Shown here piece by piece: positions 25,726 to 34,515 of a stretch of DNA of 64,000 bases. The notes below the pieces were generated by a model. The model worked only from the letters and a program-made list of their open reading frames with translations, was not told the origin of the DNA and ran no database searches. Numbering within the stretch: the first letter of the stretch is position 1; each line of letters opens with the position of its first letter. Made by a program: the position numbers and the translations under genes. This DNA is from PKWO01 sp036561005. Its GTDB lineage: Bacteria > Pseudomonadota > Gammaproteobacteria > Burkholderiales > Burkholderiaceae_D. The stretch is from the NCBI GenBank assembly GCA_036561005.1, contig DATBQE010000140.1:1-64000 (forward strand), read 5' to 3'.

Positions 25726-25750
25726 ACCTCGGAAAATTGCAGTAAGTGGT
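25726..25750 (+). repeat. Remnant of a GTAC repeat end
   Basis: 'GGGCACCTCGGAAAATTGCAG' resembles the left end of the full copy that starts at 25762 ('GGCACCTCCAAGAATTGTAG'). It looks like a leftover of an earlier or nested copy; evidence is one short match. Confidence 0.35.
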
Positions 25751-25761
25751 TCAGAGTTGTT

Positions 25762-25892
25762 GGCACCTCCAAGAATTGTAGCGAGCGACGCAATGTCGGG
25801 TCGAGAAGTGCAACCGTACGGCTGTACGGTGAGCATCGCAGCCCCGAGATGGGCGGGCCGCGCAGGACGCGCAGTAGATTCTTAGTGATGCC
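25762..25892 (+). repeat. GTAC repeat copy B
   Basis: Outer arms GGCACCTCCAAGAATTG / GATTCTTAGTGATGCC pair imperfectly. Central hairpin CCGTAC/GTACGG around GGCT, flanked by CGAGAAGTGCAA and TGAGCATCGCAG. It fills most of the 366-bp gap between the tRNA and nuoA. No gene is seen in the rest of that gap. Confidence 0.75.
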
Positions 25893-26072
25893 CTCGAATC
25901 GTGCGGTGGTTTTTTGGCGGATGCTCGTAAAGAAACAAGCCAGCAAAGGGTTACCGAGCTGGCTTTTTATCGAGAAATTTGTTGTGTGATCGAGTAGGGT
26001 GCTTGGCAAGAGCCGGCCCCAAACAGATCGAGCAGCAATCGTTCAACACATTGGCGTAATGCGCACCTTACC

Positions 26073-26432
26073 GTGAACCTCGAAAACTACCTACCTGTAC
26101 TACTCTTCATTCTCGTCGGCATTGCTGTCGGCGTCCTCCCGCAAGTCCTGGGTCGCTTGATCGGCCCCTACAAACCCGATGCGCAAAAGCTCTCTCCCTA
26201 CGAGTGCGGCTTCGAGGCATTCGAAGATGCGCGCATGAAGTTTGACGTGCGCTACTACCTGATTGCAATCCTGTTTATTTTGTTCGATCTGGAAACGGCA
26301 TTTTTCTTTCCGTGGGGCGCTGCAATGCGCGAGTTGGGCTGGCAGGGATTCCTGACCATGTTCGCGTTCATCGTCGAATTCGCCGTCGGTTTTTGGTACA
26401 TCTGGAAGAAGGGCGCCCTTGACTGGGAATAA
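26073..26432 (+). CDS. nuoA: NADH-quinone oxidoreductase subunit A
   Basis: 119 aa, GTG start. Three membrane helices; the conserved loop 'KLSPYECGFEAFEDARMKFDVRYYLIAILFILFDLETAFFFPW' lies between helices 1 and 2 near the quinone site. First gene of the complete nuoA-N operon, which encodes the proton-pumping respiratory complex I. The last helix and 'GALDWE' end are standard. No strong Shine-Dalgarno is visible. Confidence 0.96.
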   Translation: MNLENYLPVLLFILVGIAVGVLPQVLGRLIGPYKPDAQKLSPYECGFEAFEDARMKFDVRYYLIAILFILFDLETAFFFPWGAAMRELGWQGFLTMFAFIVEFAVGFWYIWKKGALDWE

Positions 26433-26458
26433 CGCTTTGGGAACGCATTGGAAATATT

Positions 26459-26935
26459 ATGGCTATTGAAGGGCATTTGAGCGAAGGATTCGCCACCACC
26501 CAGGTGGACAAGCTGATCAATTGGGCTCGTACCGGATCGATGTATCCGATGACGTTCGGTCTGGCCTGCTGCGCTGTGGAAATGATGCATGCCGGCGCAT
26601 CGCGTTACGATCTGGACCGCTTCGGCGTTGTGTTCCGCGCTTCGCCGCGCCAATCCGACGTGATGATCGTCGCCGGCACCCTGTGCAACAAGATGGCGCC
26701 TGCTTTGCGCAAGGTGTACGACCAGATGGCCGAGCCGCGCTGGGTTATTTCCATGGGTTCCTGTGCCAATGGCGGCGGTTATTACCACTATTCGTATTCC
26801 GTGGTGCGCGGCTGCGACCGCATTGTTCCGGTCGATATCTACGTGCCGGGTTGCCCCCCGACTGCGGAAGCCCTGCTGTACGGCATCATGCAGTTGCAAA
26901 ACAAGATCAAGCGCACGAATACGATCGCACGCTGA
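26459..26935 (+). CDS. nuoB: NADH-quinone oxidoreductase subunit B
   Basis: 158 aa. Carries cluster N2 (4Fe-4S), the last electron carrier before quinone: 'LACCAVEMMHAG' (the adjacent Cys pair), 'SMGSCANGGGYY' and 'YVPGCPPTAEALL'. Length normal for the betaproteobacterial form. Confidence 0.97.
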   Translation: MAIEGHLSEGFATTQVDKLINWARTGSMYPMTFGLACCAVEMMHAGASRYDLDRFGVVFRASPRQSDVMIVAGTLCNKMAPALRKVYDQMAEPRWVISMGSCANGGGYYHYSYSVVRGCDRIVPVDIYVPGCPPTAEALLYGIMQLQNKIKRTNTIAR

Positions 26936-26959
26936 GCGAACCAGGCGAACGCACACATT

Positions 26960-27556
26960 ATGACGACGAAACTTGAAACTCTGGAAGCGGCGCTGCGCAC
27001 TGCGCTCGGCGAACAACTCCGGAGCCTGACCCTTGCGCTCGGCGAAATCACAATCGTGGTTGACGCAGGCGATTACGCCGCGGCGATGCAGACCCTGCGC
27101 GATCACGCCGATCTGCGCTTCGAAGAGTTGATCGACCTGTGCGGCGTCGATTATTCGACCTATGGCGACGGCACTTGGGAAGGCAAGCGTTTTGCCGTGG
27201 TTTCCCACTTGCTCTCCCTGACACACAACTGGCGTTTGCGCGTGCGCGTTTTTGCGCCTGACGACGATTTCCCGTTGGTCGCTTCCATGATGGGCATCTG
27301 GTCTTCGGCCAACTGGTACGAGCGCGAAGCATTCGACTTCTTCGGCATCCTGTTCGACGGCCACAACGACTTGCGTCGCATTCTGACCGACTATGGCTTC
27401 ATCGGCCATGCCTTCCGCAAGGACTTCCCGGTTTCCGGCTATGTCGAAATGCGTTATGACGCCGAGCAAAAGCGCGTCGTCTACCAGCCCGTGACCATCG
27501 AGCCGCGTGAAAACGTGCCGCGAGTCATTCGCGAAGAACAGTACGGGATGAAATAA
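26960..27556 (+). CDS. nuoC: NADH-quinone oxidoreductase subunit C
   Basis: 198 aa, 30-kDa subunit of the peripheral arm. The signature 'ERE(A)FDFFGILFDGHNDLRRILTDYGFIGHAFRKDFPVSG' is present. Encoded separately from NuoD, unlike the fused NuoCD of E. coli. It stops just before GTAC repeat copy C. Confidence 0.96.
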   Translation: MTTKLETLEAALRTALGEQLRSLTLALGEITIVVDAGDYAAAMQTLRDHADLRFEELIDLCGVDYSTYGDGTWEGKRFAVVSHLLSLTHNWRLRVRVFAPDDDFPLVASMMGIWSSANWYEREAFDFFGILFDGHNDLRRILTDYGFIGHAFRKDFPVSGYVEMRYDAEQKRVVYQPVTIEPRENVPRVIREEQYGMK

Positions 27557-27558
27557 AT

Positions 27559-27679
27559 GAACACCACTAAAAATCGTAGCGAGCGGCTCAAGGTCGAGCC
27601 GAGAAGCGCAGCCGTACGACTGTACGGCGAGCATCGCAGGGTCGAGATTGAGTCGCGCAGTAGATTTGTAGGGGTGTTC
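27559..27679 (+). repeat. GTAC repeat copy C, between nuoC and nuoD
   Basis: Outer arms GAACACCACTAAAAATCG / GATTTGTAGGGGTGTTC. The terminal GAACACC/GGTGTTC differs from copies A and B in sequence but pairs perfectly. Central hairpin CCGTAC/GTACGG around GACT. The right arm holds AGGGG (27670-27674), 6 nt before the nuoD ATG, so the element seems to provide the nuoD ribosome binding site. Confidence 0.8.
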
Positions 27680-27680
27680 A

Positions 27681-28934
27681 ATGGCTGAGATTAAAAACTA
27701 TACGCTGAACTTTGGTCCGCAGCACCCTGCTGCGCATGGCGTGTTGCGCCTAGTGCTGGAGCTGGATGGCGAAGTCATCCAGCGCGCCGACCCGCACATC
27801 GGCCTGCTGCATCGCGCGACCGAAAAGCTGGCTGAACAAAAGACCTATCTGCAATCCGTGCCGTACATGGATCGTCTCGACTACGTGTCCATGATGTGCA
27901 ACGAGCACGCCTACGTCATGGCGATCGAGAAAATGCTCGGCCTTGAAGTGCCGCTGCGTGCGCAATACATCCGCGTCATGTTCGACGAAATCACGCGCTT
28001 GCTGAACCACCTGTTGTGGCTCGGCGCACATGCACTCGACGTCGGCGCGATGGGCGTATTTCTGTATGCCTTCCGCGAACGCGAAGACTTGATGGACTGT
28101 TACGAAGCGGTGTCCGGTGCGCGCATGCATGCCGCCTACTACCGCCCTGGCGGTGTCTATCGCGACCTTCCTGATGCCATGCCCAAACACAAGGCATCGA
28201 TCCTGAAGAACACGGCGCAAATCAACAAGCTCAACGAAAACCGCCAGGGTTCGCTGCTCGACTTCATCGAAGACTTCACCAATCGTTTCCCGACCTATGT
28301 CGACGAATATGAAACGCTACTGACCGATAATCGTATCTGGAAGCAGCGTCTGGTCGGTATCGGTGTCGTGTCGCCGGAGCGTGCCAAGGCCATGGGCTTT
28401 TCGGGCGCGATGCTGCGCGGCTCGGGCATCGAATGGGACTTGCGCAAGAAGCAGCCCTATGAGGTGTATGACCTGCTCGACTTTGACATCCCGGTGGGCA
28501 CTAACGGCGATTGCTACGACCGCTACCTTGTCCGCGTGGAAGAGATGCGCCAATCGAATCGCATCATCAAGCAATGCGTCGAATGGCTGCGCAACAATGC
28601 GGGGCCGGTCATGACGACCAACCACAAGGTGGCGCCGCCGTCGCGCGTCGGCATGAAGACCAACATGGAAGACTTGATCCATCACTTCAAGCTCTTCACT
28701 GAAGGTTTCCACGTCCCGCCAGGCGAGGCATATTCCGCTGTTGAACATCCGAAGGGCGAGTTCGGCATCTACTTGATTTCCGACGGCGCCAACAAGCCGT
28801 ACCGCTTGAAGATCCGAGCGCCCGGTTATCCGCATCTGGCAGGACTGGACGAAATGGCCAAGGGCCACATGATCGCCGATGCGGTCACGATTATCGGTAC
28901 CCAGGATATTGTGTTTGGTGAAATTGATCGCTAA
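27681..28934 (+). CDS. nuoD: NADH-quinone oxidoreductase subunit D
   Basis: 417 aa, 49-kDa subunit forming the quinone-binding pocket with NuoB. Seen: 'FGPQHPAAHGVLRLVLELDGE', 'HIGLLHRATEKL', 'DYVSMMCNEHAY', 'GARMHAAYYRPGGV' and the ending 'GTQDIVFGEIDR'. Its start codon follows the AGGGG located in the right arm of the upstream repeat. Confidence 0.97.
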   Translation: MAEIKNYTLNFGPQHPAAHGVLRLVLELDGEVIQRADPHIGLLHRATEKLAEQKTYLQSVPYMDRLDYVSMMCNEHAYVMAIEKMLGLEVPLRAQYIRVMFDEITRLLNHLLWLGAHALDVGAMGVFLYAFREREDLMDCYEAVSGARMHAAYYRPGGVYRDLPDAMPKHKASILKNTAQINKLNENRQGSLLDFIEDFTNRFPTYVDEYETLLTDNRIWKQRLVGIGVVSPERAKAMGFSGAMLRGSGIEWDLRKKQPYEVYDLLDFDIPVGTNGDCYDRYLVRVEEMRQSNRIIKQCVEWLRNNAGPVMTTNHKVAPPSRVGMKTNMEDLIHHFKLFTEGFHVPPGEAYSAVEHPKGEFGIYLISDGANKPYRLKIRAPGYPHLAGLDEMAKGHMIADAVTIIGTQDIVFGEIDR

Positions 28935-28972
28935 ACCTGCCCATGATCACGCCAAACGACCCAATCTCTCTC

Positions 28973-29035
28973 CTGCGATGCTCACCGTACCATTCGTACG
29001 GTTGCGCTTCTCGGAACGACCTTGGGCCGTGTGGC
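28973..29035 (-). repeat. GTAC repeat copy D (partial), between nuoD and nuoE
   Basis: Contains the core CTGCGATGCTCACCGTAC...GTACGGTTGCGCTTCTCGG with a 5-nt centre, then 'gaccttgggccgtgtggcg', similar to copy A. The outer arms with the A/T-rich ends are missing, so the copy is truncated. Same orientation as copy A. Confidence 0.65.
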
Positions 29036-29075
29036 GCAATCCTGAACAGGTTCGAAGTAATTAAAGGTTGAAACC

Positions 29076-29555
29076 ATGCTGTTATCAGAGCAAGCATACA
29101 AAAAAATCGATCGCGAGCTGGCGAAGTTTCCGGCCGATCAAAGACAGTCGGCCGTGATGTCGGCGCTTGCCATCGCCCAGGATGAAAAAGGCTGGCTCTC
29201 GCCCGAGATCATGCAGGATCTTGCCGACTATATCGGCATGCCGGCGGTGGCGGTGCAGGAAGTCGCGACGTTCTACGCGATGTACAACCTCAAGCCGATA
29301 GGCAAGTTCAAGATCACGGTGTGCACCAACTTGCCTTGCGCCTTGTCCGGCGGCGAGCGTGCGGCGCATCACCTGAAAGAAAAACTCGGTATCGATTATC
29401 GCGAAACGACGCCCGACGGCATGTTCACGCTGCAAGAGGGCGAGTGCATGGGCGCCTGCGGCGACGCGCCTGTCCTGTTGGTCAACAACAAGCGCATGTG
29501 CAGTTGGATGTCGAACGACAAGATCGATGCACTGGTGGAGGAATTGAAGAAATGA
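29076..29555 (+). CDS. nuoE: NADH-quinone oxidoreductase subunit E
   Basis: 159 aa. Thioredoxin-like 2Fe-2S subunit (cluster N1a): ligands in 'VCTNLPCALSGG' and 'EGECMGACGDAPVLLVN'. Its stop overlaps the nuoF start (ATGA). Confidence 0.96.
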   Translation: MLLSEQAYKKIDRELAKFPADQRQSAVMSALAIAQDEKGWLSPEIMQDLADYIGMPAVAVQEVATFYAMYNLKPIGKFKITVCTNLPCALSGGERAAHHLKEKLGIDYRETTPDGMFTLQEGECMGACGDAPVLLVNNKRMCSWMSNDKIDALVEELKK

Positions 29556-30847
29556 CCAGCCTGCACGATCGTCACATCAATCCATTGATTCTAGCCGGCC
29601 TCGACGGCAACAACTGGCGCCTGGCCGACTACGTCAAGCGCGGCGGCTACGCCTCGTTGAAGCGTATCCTGGGCGACAAGATCACGCCGGAACAAGTCGT
29701 CGCCGAACTGAAGGCATCGTCCTTGCGCGGCCGTGGCGGCGCGGGTTTTCCGACCGGCCTGAAGTGGAGCTTCATGCCGCGCCAATTCCCGGGACAGAAA
29801 TACCTGGTCTGCAATTCCGACGAAGGCGAACCTGGCACTTTCAAGGATCGCGACATCATTCGCTACAATCCGCATGCGCTGATCGAAGGCATGATCATCG
29901 GTGCCTACGCGATGGGTATCTCGGTCGGTTACAACTACATCCACGGTGAAATCTGGGCCGAGTACGACCGCTTCGAAGAAGCGCTGGAAGAGGCGCGCGC
30001 CGCCGGATTCCTGGGCGATAACATCTGCGGCAGCGGCTTCAATTTCCAGTTGCATGCTTTTCACGGCTACGGCGCCTATATCTGCGGCGAAGAAACCGCG
30101 TTGCTCGAATCGCTCGAAGGCAAGAAAGGGCAACCGCGCTTCAAGCCGCCTTTCCCGGCCAGCTTCGGTTTGTACGGCAAGCCGACCACGATCAACAACA
30201 CCGAGACGTTCGCTGCAGTCCCGTTCATCTTCGCCATGGGCGGCCCGGCTTATGCCGCGCTCGGCAAGCCGAACAATGGCGGCACCAAGATTTTCTCGAT
30301 CTCGGGTGACGTGGAAAAACCCGGCAATTACGAAATTCCGCTCGGCACGCCATTCGCCAAACTGCTCGAACTGGCCGGCGGCATGCGCGGCGGCAAGAAG
30401 ATCAAGGCCGTGATCCCCGGTGGTTCATCGGCGCCCGTGATCGTCGGCGACGTGATGATGAACACCGACATGGACTACGATGCCATCGCCAAAGCGGGCT
30501 CCATGCTCGGTTCCGGCGCGGTCATCGTGATGGACGAGACACGTTGCATGGTCAAGTCGCTCGAGCGCCTGTCCTACTTCTATTTTGAAGAGTCATGCGG
30601 TCAATGCACGCCATGCCGCGAAGGCACGGGATGGTTATATCGCATGGTGCATCGTATCGAACACGGCCTGGGCCGCCCGGACGATCTCGACATGCTCAAT
30701 TCGATTGCCGACAACATCCAGGGCCGCACGATTTGCGCGCTGGGTGACGCGGCAGCGATGCCGGTGCGCGCCTTCGTGAAGAATTTCCGCGAAGAGTTCG
30801 AATACCACATCGAGCACAAGCACTGTCTGGTGCCGACGTATCTGTAA
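29552..30847 (+). CDS. nuoF: NADH-quinone oxidoreductase subunit F
   Basis: 431 aa. NADH- and FMN-binding subunit: 'SLRGRGGAGFPTGLKWSFMP' (glycine-rich NADH/FMN site), 'CNSDEGEPGTFKDRDI', 'GAYICGEETALLESLEG', and the 4Fe-4S N3 site 'ESCGQCTPCREGTGW' with a distal Cys in 'GRTICALGDA'. The start at 29552 follows from overlap with nuoE. Confidence 0.97.
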   Translation: MTSLHDRHINPLILAGLDGNNWRLADYVKRGGYASLKRILGDKITPEQVVAELKASSLRGRGGAGFPTGLKWSFMPRQFPGQKYLVCNSDEGEPGTFKDRDIIRYNPHALIEGMIIGAYAMGISVGYNYIHGEIWAEYDRFEEALEEARAAGFLGDNICGSGFNFQLHAFHGYGAYICGEETALLESLEGKKGQPRFKPPFPASFGLYGKPTTINNTETFAAVPFIFAMGGPAYAALGKPNNGGTKIFSISGDVEKPGNYEIPLGTPFAKLLELAGGMRGGKKIKAVIPGGSSAPVIVGDVMMNTDMDYDAIAKAGSMLGSGAVIVMDETRCMVKSLERLSYFYFEESCGQCTPCREGTGWLYRMVHRIEHGLGRPDDLDMLNSIADNIQGRTICALGDAAAMPVRAFVKNFREEFEYHIEHKHCLVPTYL

Positions 30848-30854
30848 AAAGAAC

Positions 30855-30878
30855 CCCTCTCCCGCCCGCGGGAGAGGG
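30855..30878 (+). repeat. CCCTCTCCC-type hairpin between nuoF and nuoG
   Basis: CCCTCTCCCGC and GCGGGAGAGGG form an 11-bp inverted repeat with a very short loop. No T run follows, so it is not a classical terminator. Hairpins of this core sequence recur in many proteobacterial genomes as intergenic repeats, and may stabilise or mark mRNA. Confidence 0.6.
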
Positions 30879-30943
30879 AGTTGAAATGATAAATTCGTAG
30901 CATTGAATCGAAGCGTAACTAGAGAATACTTGGGCACAAAGCC

Positions 30944-33280
30944 ATGGTTGAAATCGAAATAGACGGCAAGAAAGTTGAAGTGCAAGAGGGCAGCATGGTC
31001 ATGGATGCGGCCAACAAGCTCGGCACTTACATCCCGCATTTTTGCTATCACAAGAAACTGTCGATTGCGGCAAACTGCCGCATGTGTCTGGTCGAGGTGG
31101 AAAAAGCCCCGAAGCCGCTGCCTGCCTGCGCTACGCCGGTCAGCCCCGGCATGATCGTCCGTTCGCACAGCGAAAAAGCGGTCAAGGCACAGAAGAGCGT
31201 GATGGAATTCCTGCTCATCAATCACCCGCTCGATTGCCCGATCTGCGACCAGGGCGGCGAATGCCAGTTGCAGGATCTGGCGGTCGGCTATGGCGGATCG
31301 GCATCGCGGTATGAAGAAGAAAAGCGCGTTGTGGTGCCGAAGGATGTCGGCCCGCTGATTTCGATGAAGGAAATGACACGCTGCATCCACTGCACGCGTT
31401 GCGTGCGCTTCGGTCAGGAAATCGCCGGTGTCATGGAATTCGGCATGCTCGGCCGCGGTGAACATTCCGAGATCACTTCGTTCGTCGGCAAGACCGTCGA
31501 CTCGGAATTGTCCGGCAACATGATCGACCTGTGCCCGGTCGGTGCCCTGACTTCCAAACCATTCCGCTACAGTGCCCGTACCTGGGAACTGCAACGCCGC
31601 AAGTCGGTCAGCCCGCACGACGGCCTCGGCAGCAACCTGCTGGTGCAAGTCAAGAACGGCAAGGTCATGCGCGTTCTGCCGCTGGAAAATGCCGACGTCA
31701 ACGATTGCTGGATTTCCGACAAGGATCGCTTCTCCTACGAAGGCGTCAACAGCGCCGACCGCCTGACCGCGCCGATGATCAAGCAAGACGGCAAGTGGCA
31801 GGAAACCGATTGGCAAACTGCACTCGAATACATTGCGCACGGCTTGCGCAACATCAAGCATGAACATGGCGCCGACGCGATCGCCGCCCTGGCTGCGCCA
31901 AGCTCGACGCTGGAAGAATTGTCGCTGCTGCAAAAACTGGTGCGCGGTCTGGGATCGAACAACGTCGACTTCCGCACCCGCCAATCCGATTTCAGCCTCG
32001 ACGGCAAAGTCACGCCATGGCTCGGCATGTCGATTACCGAATTCGGCGCCTTGAAGCGCGCCTTCGTTATCGGTTCCTTCCTGCGCAAGGATCATCCGCT
32101 GCTGGCGGCGCGCCTGCGTCAATCCGTCAAGCAGGGTGCCAAGGTTAGTGTGTTGCACGCAACCGACGACGACTTGTTGATGCCGATTGCCAACAAAATG
32201 ATCAAGGCGCCGTCTGCATGGCTGGCGGCCTTGGGCGAAGTGATTGCTGCCGTGGCTGCGGCCAAGGGTATTGCCGCCCCGGCCGGTTTCGAAGGCGTTC
32301 AAGCGTCGGCCGAAGCGCAACAAACCGCTGCCAGTCTGCTGTCCGGCGAAAACAAGGCTGTGTTGCTCGGCAATGCCGCAGCCCAGCATCCGCAGGCGGC
32401 TCAATTGCACGCCGCCGCACAATGGATCGCACACAATACCGACGCCAAGCTTGGTTACCTGACAGAAGCTGCCAACACGGTCGGCGGTTATCTTGCCAAG
32501 GCCACGCCGGGCGCTGAGGGCGCGAATGCGCAGCAGATGTTTGCCAAACCGCGCAAGGCCTACGTGTTGTTGAACACCGAACCGGAACTCGATAGCGCCA
32601 ATCCGCAAGCCGCGCGCGCTGCGCTGGACCAGGCAGATATGGTGGTTGTTTTGTCGCCGTACAAGCATGGCACCGATTACGCCGATGTGCTGTTGCCTAT
32701 CACGCCGTTCACCGAAACCGCCGGTACCTTCGTCAATTGCGAAGGTCGTGCACAAAGCTTCAATGGCACCGTCAAACCATTGGGCGATGCACGCCCGGGC
32801 TGGAAGGTCTTGCGCGTTTTGGGCAACCTGTTGACGATTGACGGGTTCGACTACGAGACTTCAGAAGCGATCCGCAATGAAATCCTCGGTAGCGACAAGC
32901 CTGCCGACGCCAACTTCACCTCACATTTGAACAATCACGCCACGCTGGCACCGCACGCCGCCACTGCTGCATCCGGCGAACTCGAACGTGTGACTGACGT
33001 GCCCATCTATTTCACCGACAGCGTCGTGCGCCGCGCCGAATCGCTGCAATTGACTACCGATGCACAAGTGCCGAAAGCCTGGCTCTCGACCGCTTTGGCG
33101 CAGAAACTTGGCGTGGCCGAAGGTGCGCAAGTGCGCGTCAAGCAGGGTAGCGGCACCGCCGTGTTGACTGCTGCGATTGACCGCAAATTGCCGGACAACG
33201 TGGTGCGCGTTGCCGCAGCTCACGCTTCGACTTCGACCCTCGGCGCCATGTTCGGCGCAATCACCGTGGAGCATGCATGA
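30944..33280 (+). CDS. nuoG: NADH-quinone oxidoreductase subunit G
   Basis: 778 aa. N-terminal 2Fe-2S ferredoxin domain ('CYHKKLSIAANCRMCLVEVE', 'PLPACATPV'), His-Cys 4Fe-4S motif ('HPLDCPICDQGGECQLQD'), further Cys motif ('CIHCTRCVRFGQEIAG', 'DLCPVGALTSKPF'), then a molybdopterin oxidoreductase-like domain without the cofactor chemistry. Largest subunit of the NADH module. The last bases overlap nuoH. Confidence 0.97.
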   Translation: MVEIEIDGKKVEVQEGSMVMDAANKLGTYIPHFCYHKKLSIAANCRMCLVEVEKAPKPLPACATPVSPGMIVRSHSEKAVKAQKSVMEFLLINHPLDCPICDQGGECQLQDLAVGYGGSASRYEEEKRVVVPKDVGPLISMKEMTRCIHCTRCVRFGQEIAGVMEFGMLGRGEHSEITSFVGKTVDSELSGNMIDLCPVGALTSKPFRYSARTWELQRRKSVSPHDGLGSNLLVQVKNGKVMRVLPLENADVNDCWISDKDRFSYEGVNSADRLTAPMIKQDGKWQETDWQTALEYIAHGLRNIKHEHGADAIAALAAPSSTLEELSLLQKLVRGLGSNNVDFRTRQSDFSLDGKVTPWLGMSITEFGALKRAFVIGSFLRKDHPLLAARLRQSVKQGAKVSVLHATDDDLLMPIANKMIKAPSAWLAALGEVIAAVAAAKGIAAPAGFEGVQASAEAQQTAASLLSGENKAVLLGNAAAQHPQAAQLHAAAQWIAHNTDAKLGYLTEAANTVGGYLAKATPGAEGANAQQMFAKPRKAYVLLNTEPELDSANPQAARAALDQADMVVVLSPYKHGTDYADVLLPITPFTETAGTFVNCEGRAQSFNGTVKPLGDARPGWKVLRVLGNLLTIDGFDYETSEAIRNEILGSDKPADANFTSHLNNHATLAPHAATAASGELERVTDVPIYFTDSVVRRAESLQLTTDAQVPKAWLSTALAQKLGVAEGAQVRVKQGSGTAVLTAAIDRKLPDNVVRVAAAHASTSTLGAMFGAITVEHA

Positions 33281-34356
33281 TGGATCAGGTGCTGCTGAAT
33301 ATTCACACTTACGGTCAATCGATGTTTGGTCTGCTGTTGTGGCCTATCGTCTGGAATCTGGTCAAGATCATCATCCTCGTTGCACCGTTGATGGGTGCTG
33401 TGGCTTACCTGACCCTGTGGGAACGCAAGGCCATCGGCTGGATGCATATCCGTATCGGCCCGAATCGCGTTGGTCCGCTGGGTTTGTTCCAGCCTATCGC
33501 CGACGGCCTGAAGCTGCTGTTCAAGGAAATTGTGGTGCCGACACGCGCCAACAAGGCCTTGTTTGTGATTGCGCCAGTCATGACCATCATGCCGTCGCTG
33601 GTGGCGTGGGTGGTGATTCCTTTTGGCCCTGAAGTGGCGCTCGCCAACTTGAATGCAGGCCTGCTGTTCCTGATGGCGATCACGTCGATGGAAGTCTACG
33701 GCATCATCATCGCCGGGTGGGCCTCCAATTCGAAATACGCCTTTCTCGGCGCGATGCGTGCTTCGGCGCAGATGGTTTCGTATGAAATCTCCATGGGTTT
33801 TGCGCTCGTGATCGTGCTGCTGGTGTCGGGCAGCCTGAACCTGACCGACATCGTGACCATGCAGTCGAAGGGCTTTGCTGCGTCACACGGCTTTGCCATG
33901 TTCTCGTGGAACTGGCTGCCTTTGCTGCCGGTGTTCGTGGTCTATGTGGTTTCCGGCATTGCCGAAACCAATCGTCACCCGTTCGACGTGGTGGAAGGCG
34001 AGTCGGAGATCGTGGCCGGCCACATGATCGAATATTCGGGCATGTCGTTTGCGATGTTCTACCTGTCCGAATACGCCAACATGATTTTGATTTCGCTGGT
34101 GGCGTCGTTGCTGTTCCTGGGCGGCTGGGCTTCGCCGGTTTCGTTCCTTGATTTCATCCCGGGTTGGATCTGGCTCGGCGTCAAGACCTTCGTCGTCGTG
34201 ACCATGTTCATCTGGGCGCGTGCCTCGTTCCCGCGCTACCGTTACGACCAGATCATGCGTTTGGGCTGGAAAGTGTTCATTCCTTTGATGCTGGCTTACC
34301 TGCTGATTGTCGCAGCATGGATGCAGTTGCCGGCACCATGGAATATCTGGAATTGA
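33277..34356 (+). CDS. nuoH: NADH-quinone oxidoreductase subunit H
   Basis: 359 aa, about eight membrane helices. 'WERKAIGWMHIRIGPNRVGPLGLFQPIADGLKLLFKE' and 'AETNRHPFDVVEGESEIVAGHMIEYSGM' are the conserved quinone-chamber loops. ATGA overlap with nuoG. Confidence 0.97.
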   Translation: MMDQVLLNIHTYGQSMFGLLLWPIVWNLVKIIILVAPLMGAVAYLTLWERKAIGWMHIRIGPNRVGPLGLFQPIADGLKLLFKEIVVPTRANKALFVIAPVMTIMPSLVAWVVIPFGPEVALANLNAGLLFLMAITSMEVYGIIIAGWASNSKYAFLGAMRASAQMVSYEISMGFALVIVLLVSGSLNLTDIVTMQSKGFAASHGFAMFSWNWLPLLPVFVVYVVSGIAETNRHPFDVVEGESEIVAGHMIEYSGMSFAMFYLSEYANMILISLVASLLFLGGWASPVSFLDFIPGWIWLGVKTFVVVTMFIWARASFPRYRYDQIMRLGWKVFIPLMLAYLLIVAAWMQLPAPWNIWN

Positions 34357-34366
34357 GAGATTGATT

Positions 34367-34463
34367 TGTAGGCTGGGATGCAATCCCAGCGCTGTTCGAG
34401 AGCCGGGGTGGATGTCCCGGTAATGCGGTAACGCAAGAAAGCTGGGACTTGTCCCGGCCTACG
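34367..34463. repeat. GTAGGC...GCCTAC inverted repeat between nuoH and nuoI
   Basis: Outer GTAGGC/GCCTAC; left hairpin GCTGGGA-TGCAA-TCCCAGC; right 'GCTGGGACTTGTCCCGGCC'. Repeats with this GTAGG(C)TGGGA core are widespread in beta- and gammaproteobacteria, usually between genes. Function unknown. Confidence 0.65.
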
Positions 34464-34515
34464 AATACACAAGTGGGTGCTTCAAAGAAGCGTCCCAAGT
34501 AAAGGCTGGAGAAAA

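Noticed and set aside
26255..27634. 459-codon minus-strand frame opposite nuoA-nuoC
   Set aside because: Shadow of three complex I genes.
30855..30878. Hairpin after nuoF as a terminator
   Set aside because: No T run follows, and nuoG to nuoN must be expressed; kept as a repeat only.
30635..32755. 706-codon minus-strand frame opposite nuoG
   Set aside because: Shadow of nuoG; no recognisable domain and the + strand gene carries all expected Fe-S motifs.
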